The notes under the pieces were generated by a model. It was not told the DNA's origin. It saw nothing but the letters and a program-made list of their open reading frames with translations, and searched no databases. Shown piece after piece: positions 40,450 to 43,813 of a stretch of DNA of 43,813 nucleotides. The translations under genes and the position numbers were made by a program. Source of the DNA: a bacterium (GTDB taxonomy: Bacteria > Patescibacteriota > Patescibacteriia > S139-126); contig DAOUWZ010000008.1 of the NCBI GenBank assembly GCA_030666865.1, positions 1 to 43,813 of the forward strand, read 5' to 3'. Position 1 is the stretch's first letter; every line of letters begins with the position of its first letter.

Positions 40450-41549
40450 ATACTTAAATGCATAGCTAAAACATCATCCCAATTAAAATCAAAATCATCA
40501 ATCACATTTCTTTTACTAAAATCTTCATAAAACTTAGGATCAGTGAGACTTTTCATCTTATTCTTAATATCATCCAGTGAGCTAGGATCAATTTTTATCC
40601 AATTGGAAGTATTGATTGGCAAAAAATTCTCTTTAGTCATTAAAACTGGCAAGCCTATACTTAAACATTCATAAACTTGATTCGGCGAAATGTCTGTCCA
40701 ACTCGGCAAAATAAAATAATATGAATTTACAATTTTCTTCAATAATTCATCCTGTCTCATTTCCGAAATAAAATTAACCCGCCCTGCTATGTCCAACTTT
40801 TTTACTAAATCAATAAGACTGTTCTTTTCCGGACCTTTGCCTATTATGGTAAAAGTAAAATCTTTATTATATTCTGCAAAAGCAATTAAAGCTGATTTGA
40901 TATTCTTTACTTTTATTAATCTGCCAAAATAAACTATTTCCTTATTGATACTTTCTCGCTTAGGAATATTTTCAAACACTGGAATGGGATTATAAATTGT
41001 TTCCAATTTATTGGCATCAAGGCTATAATACTTGGCAAATAACTCTCTTAGCGGATCAGAATTAAAAATTATTTTAACAGCGCCCTGAACAACTCTTTTA
41101 CTCAGATTAAAAAATCTTTTATATTGCAAAAATATTTTATCGTTATAAAATTGTTCCAAAGTGATGGGTTTATTGCCTGTATTGATATATTTTTCCCAAA
41201 TAAAATCCCCGCCAATTCTAATAATATATTTCTTCCTTATAATTCTAGTAGCCAAATAAACTGGCAGACCAGCAGATGAGTAATCAAGCGAATAAACTAA
41301 ATCGCATTTTTTTAAATTTTTTAAAACTGCAAAAAAATATTTGAAATAATTTAACAATTTATTTGATCGTTTTATTCTTTTAACAGGATAAGTATAATTC
41401 TTGTCAAAATCATACCTATTTTTATCTGAATAAGTAATCACGCTTACTTGATGACCGGCTAAAACAAGTTTATCGGCTAGTCTCGCTGTATAAATAGCCG
41501 GGCCACCCGGCTCTGGCTCAAATATGCCGGTAGTAATTAAAATTTTCAT
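40416..41549 (-). CDS. Family 4 (GT-B) glycosyltransferase
   Basis: The 377-residue protein starts MKILITTGIFEPEPGGPAIYTARLADKL, a classic GT4 acceptor-domain start. The donor domain has EIVYFGRLIKVKNIKSALIA near residue 210, FTFTIIGKGPEKNSLIDLVKK near 234 and YFILPSWTDISPNQVYECLSIGLPVLMT near 280-305. The last residues LLNNFKSN are encoded by one arm of a 26-base inverted repeat, so the C-terminal tail may have been altered by that element. It likely adds a sugar to the glycan. Confidence 0.88.
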   Translation of the reverse strand: MKILITTGIFEPEPGGPAIYTARLADKLVLAGHQVSVITYSDKNRYDFDKNYTYPVKRIKRSNKLLNYFKYFFAVLKNLKKCDLVYSLDYSSAGLPVYLATRIIRKKYIIRIGGDFIWEKYINTGNKPITLEQFYNDKIFLQYKRFFNLSKRVVQGAVKIIFNSDPLRELFAKYYSLDANKLETIYNPIPVFENIPKRESINKEIVYFGRLIKVKNIKSALIAFAEYNKDFTFTIIGKGPEKNSLIDLVKKLDIAGRVNFISEMRQDELLKKIVNSYYFILPSWTDISPNQVYECLSIGLPVLMTKENFLPINTSNWIKIDPSSLDDIKNKMKSLTDPKFYEDFSKRNVIDDFDFNWDDVLAMHLSIFTLLNNFKSN

Positions 41550-41552
41550 AAA

Positions 41553-41588
41553 GAAGTATAAGGTATAAAGTATTAAGTATTAAGTATG
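41553..41588. repeat. Tandem AGTATTA-type repeat between two glycosyltransferase genes
   Basis: About four imperfect copies of AAGTATTA/AAGGTATA run across the boundary and supply the last codons (ILNT) and stop of the upstream glycosyltransferase. Slippage here could change its C-terminal tail. Confidence 0.5.
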
Positions 41589-42769
41589 GATAAAAAAACC
41601 TCTCTCATTTGCTTGGTGATTTTGTCCCAAGAATAATTTTCCAAAACTAATTTTTGTCCATTTTGAACAATTCTATTATATAAATCCTTGTCTTCAATAT
41701 ATTTTTTTACAGCCTCGGCAATGCTCTTTGGATTTTTTACTTCACAAAACAGACCAGTCTCTCCGTCAATCAAAAAATCAGGAATACCCCCGACTGGAGT
41801 TCCAATAATAGGAACACCCACTGCCATTGCTTCTAAAAATGAATTTCCCAGCCCTTCTGATAAAGATGGCCTGATAAAAATATCAGCTAGGCGCAAATAT
41901 TTAACCATATCTTTATGCTCCATAAAATTTTTCAAAATGACCCTATTTTCTAATTTTAATTCGCTAATAGTCTTTCTCAAATTTTCTAGTTCTTCTCCTT
42001 TTCCAATTTGCAAGAATTTCACATTATCTGGCAAATAAACCAAAGCTTGAACCACATCATTTAGCGCGTTTTTGTAATTCAACCTGCCTGTATGGATCAA
42101 ATATTTTTCTCCTTCTTTCTTATTAAGCTCTAGCTTAATATCACCAGGCACGTCGTTACTAAATTTTTGACTGAATTTATCTATATCTACTCCGTTTGGA
42201 ATTACTGAAATTTTACACTTCACTCCGTTGTCCAAAGCGCGTTTTTTCAAATAATTACTGATAGCAGTAATAAAATCTGCTCTACGAAAAACTGATAAAT
42301 GCCATGGCCTGATTAAAATACGGTATAAAAACTTATTTCCACCAACATAACGCCTGAGATATTCTTCTTCATCTCCTTCTTGCAGAGTTAGCACTAATTT
42401 CACTTGCGGAAACTTCTTTTTCAAAAATACGGCGGCAATACTGGCCTGACTGGCCATTAAAGACCAAGCAATATCATATTCATTTTTTTGATATAATTTT
42501 TTTGCTTGAATATATCCCCAAAATGGCAGTAAAAATTTATCTAAAATCCTGCAGCCAAAACCAACGCGATAAATATTAATATTATTATTTTTATCTTCGC
42601 GTGGTAATTTTTTATCCATGCGCGCGCAAATAAGATCAAATTCGTAATCCTGCATTCTTTTTGTAATTTCATCTACAGCCATCTCGGCACCGCTCATAAA
42701 TGGATAATATGCAGTTGAGAATATTAATATTTTTGACTTTTGTTCTGACATATTCTTGTTTAGCAGCAA
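41573..42769 (-). CDS. Family 4 (GT-B) glycosyltransferase
   Basis: The 398-residue protein has ILIFSTAYYPFMSGAEMAVDEI near residue 14, with the Gly-rich acceptor loop of GT4 enzymes. The donor domain has VIPNGVDIDKFSQKFS near 190-205, YLIHTGRLNYKNALNDVVQAL near 225, FLQIGKGEELENLR near 255, and IFIRPSLSEGLGNSFLEAMAVGVPIIGTPVGGI near 300-332 with the EX7E motif. It ends ENYSWDKITKQMREVF. It likely adds a hexose to the glycan. A Met at residue 7 is an alternative start. Confidence 0.92.
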   Translation of the reverse strand: MLLNKNMSEQKSKILIFSTAYYPFMSGAEMAVDEITKRMQDYEFDLICARMDKKLPREDKNNNINIYRVGFGCRILDKFLLPFWGYIQAKKLYQKNEYDIAWSLMASQASIAAVFLKKKFPQVKLVLTLQEGDEEEYLRRYVGGNKFLYRILIRPWHLSVFRRADFITAISNYLKKRALDNGVKCKISVIPNGVDIDKFSQKFSNDVPGDIKLELNKKEGEKYLIHTGRLNYKNALNDVVQALVYLPDNVKFLQIGKGEELENLRKTISELKLENRVILKNFMEHKDMVKYLRLADIFIRPSLSEGLGNSFLEAMAVGVPIIGTPVGGIPDFLIDGETGLFCEVKNPKSIAEAVKKYIEDKDLYNRIVQNGQKLVLENYSWDKITKQMREVFLSILNT

Positions 42770-42798
42770 ACCGCTTTAAGCGACCCGGACCACTAATA

Positions 42799-43743
42799 TT
42801 ATTTTAATTTATCTTGCCAGTACGCAATTGTTTTTTTAAGACCATCTTGCCAATCTATTTGTGGTTGCCAATCAATTTTTTCTTTAGCAAGCGATATGTC
42901 TGGTTTCCGACGAACTGGATCATTTTCTGGCAAGGGTTTATAAACGAGTTTACTACTACTGCCTGTTTGTTTGATAATCTCTTCTGCCAGTTCTTTGATG
43001 GTAATTTCTTGAGGATTGCCAATATTTATCGGCCCTACAAATCCATCCGTATTCATAAATTTAATCATCCCCTCTACTAAATCATCAACATACATAAAAC
43101 TTCGTGTTTGCTGACCTTCACCGTAGATTGTTATTAGCTTATTTTCCAGCGCTTGAATAATAAAATTGGTTACCACTCGGCCGTCATCACCTGCCATATT
43201 TGGACCAAAAGTATTGAAAATTCTTATTACTCTGATATCTATTCCGTACTCTCGGTGATAATCAAAAAATAGCGTCTCAGCGCAACGCTTGCCTTCGTCA
43301 TAGCAACTACGCGGGCCAATTGGATTTACATTACCCCAATACTCTTCTGTTTGCGGATGCACTTTCGGGTCGCCATATATTTCTGAGGTTGAAGAAAACA
43401 AAATTCTAGCTTGATATTTTTTTGCCAGTTCCAAAGCATTGATTGACCCAGATACATTTGTTCTGACAGTCTCCACTGGATTTTTTTGATATTGCGGCGG
43501 TGAAGCTGGACAAGCTAAATGATAAATCTGATCAACTTTCATATCAGGCAATTTGTTTATGACATCATACTCAAACAGAACAAAGTTATTATCGTTTTTA
43601 AAACTTTCTAAATTTTTTTTGCTACCAGTAAAAAAATTATCCATCACAATAACTTTATGCCCTTGGACTAGTAATTTTTTAGCTAAATTTGAACCAATAA
43701 ATCCAGCTCCGCCGGTAATTAGAATTGTTTTTTGTTCAGGCAT
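42799..43743 (-). CDS. UDP-glucuronate decarboxylase-like SDR (UXS type)
   Basis: The 314-residue extended SDR has the NAD motif [10 protein letters not shown] (11-20), then [16 protein letters not shown] near 32. [17 protein letters not shown] near 73-90 is a hallmark of UDP-xylose synthase. The catalytic [10 protein letters not shown] and [12 protein letters not shown] segments (near 117 and 143) contain the Ser/Thr, Tyr and Lys. [11 protein letters not shown] and [18 protein letters not shown] are also UXS-like. It would convert UDP-glucuronate to UDP-xylose, a sugar donor for the many glycosyltransferases downstream. UDP-glucose dehydrogenase, its usual partner, would be expected nearby but is not seen. 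Confidence 0.92.
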   Translation of the reverse strand: MPEQKTILITGGAGFIGSNLAKKLLVQGHKVIVMDNFFTGSKKNLESFKNDNNFVLFEYDVINKLPDMKVDQIYHLACPASPPQYQKNPVETVRTNVSGSINALELAKKYQARILFSSTSEIYGDPKVHPQTEEYWGNVNPIGPRSCYDEGKRCAETLFFDYHREYGIDIRVIRIFNTFGPNMAGDDGRVVTNFIIQALENKLITIYGEGQQTRSFMYVDDLVEGMIKFMNTDGFVGPINIGNPQEITIKELAEEIIKQTGSSSKLVYKPLPENDPVRRKPDISLAKEKIDWQPQIDWQDGLKKTIAYWQDKLK

Positions 43744-43762
43744 TTTTAGTTTAAAATTATTA

Positions 43763-43813
43763 TTATTTATTATTAGCGATTAACTTATTGTTTATTTCTT
43801 CAACTACTTTCCA
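43763..43813 (-). CDS. 3' end of a gene cut by the right edge
   Basis: Reading on the minus strand from the edge gives [16 protein letters not shown] and a TAA stop (43763-43765). The codons are free of stops and the stop lies 19 bases before the UXS ATG, as expected for a preceding operon gene. Sixteen residues are too few to name a family; a sugar-nucleotide enzyme would fit the setting. Confidence 0.4.
   Translation of the reverse strand, partial: WKVVEEINNKLIANNK

Overview
The window looks like a chromosomal stretch from a candidate-phyla-radiation (Patescibacteria, Parcubacteria-like) bacterium. The reasons are indirect but agree. The DNA is AT-rich, and a CofE-like ligase stands alone without other F420 genes. 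A DUF3467 protein and a small zinc-ribbon protein sit inside the hrcA-dnaK operon. A subtilase carries a C-terminal FG-GAP-type propeller. Short GC-rich palindromes (CCTGCCTGCCGGCAGGCAGG type) are scattered between genes. TGA works as a normal stop (for example at the end of the cysNC gene), so this is not a UGA-recoded lineage. I saw no rRNA, tRNA, CRISPR array, transposase or phage gene.

Region 1 (about 200-6600, minus strand) is a heat-shock operon: hrcA, grpE, hsp20, a zinc-ribbon protein, dnaK, a DUF3467 protein, dnaJ and a CofE-like ligase. A CIRCE operator (6555-6581) overlaps the promoter. Region 2 (6598-12500, minus) is a TetR-controlled MacAB-like efflux operon: regulator, membrane-fusion adaptor, ABC ATPase and two FtsX/MacB permeases. 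A perfect TetR-type palindrome lies just downstream of the -10 box. Region 3 (12515-16126, minus) holds a GT2 glycosyltransferase, a GtrA-like membrane protein and a secreted subtilase.

Region 4 (16380-23650, mostly plus) starts the surface-glycan genes. It contains an initiating sugar transferase and a nonulosonic (sialic-like) acid module: KdsC-like phosphatase and cupin (minus); TIM-barrel isomerase, NeuB without the usual C-terminal SAF domain, NeuA, an SDR and a Gfo/Idh oxidoreductase (plus). A glycosyltransferase/epimerase-like gene in the middle (20599-20977) is an internally deleted remnant. Three hairpin terminators separate convergent transcripts.

Region 5 (23712 to the right edge, all minus) is a long polysaccharide locus. 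It has glycosyltransferases, methyltransferases, a Wzx-type flippase, an acetyltransferase, a polysaccharide deacetylase, a sulfotransferase, a Nudix-GNAT fusion, UDP-glucuronate decarboxylase, and CysD plus a CysN-CysC fusion. A small AbrB-like protein with a three-half-site operator sits in the middle (35284-35529).

Taken together, CysD and CysNC would make PAPS, and the sulfotransferase could place sulfate on a glycan. NeuB and NeuA would make a CMP-nonulosonate, UXS would make UDP-xylose, and the sugar transferase, glycosyltransferases and flippase would assemble and export the product. The main hypothesis is a sulfated, nonulosonate-containing surface polysaccharide in an ultra-small bacterium, possibly under an AbrB-like switch. 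All functions are inferred from sequence motifs recognised by eye.
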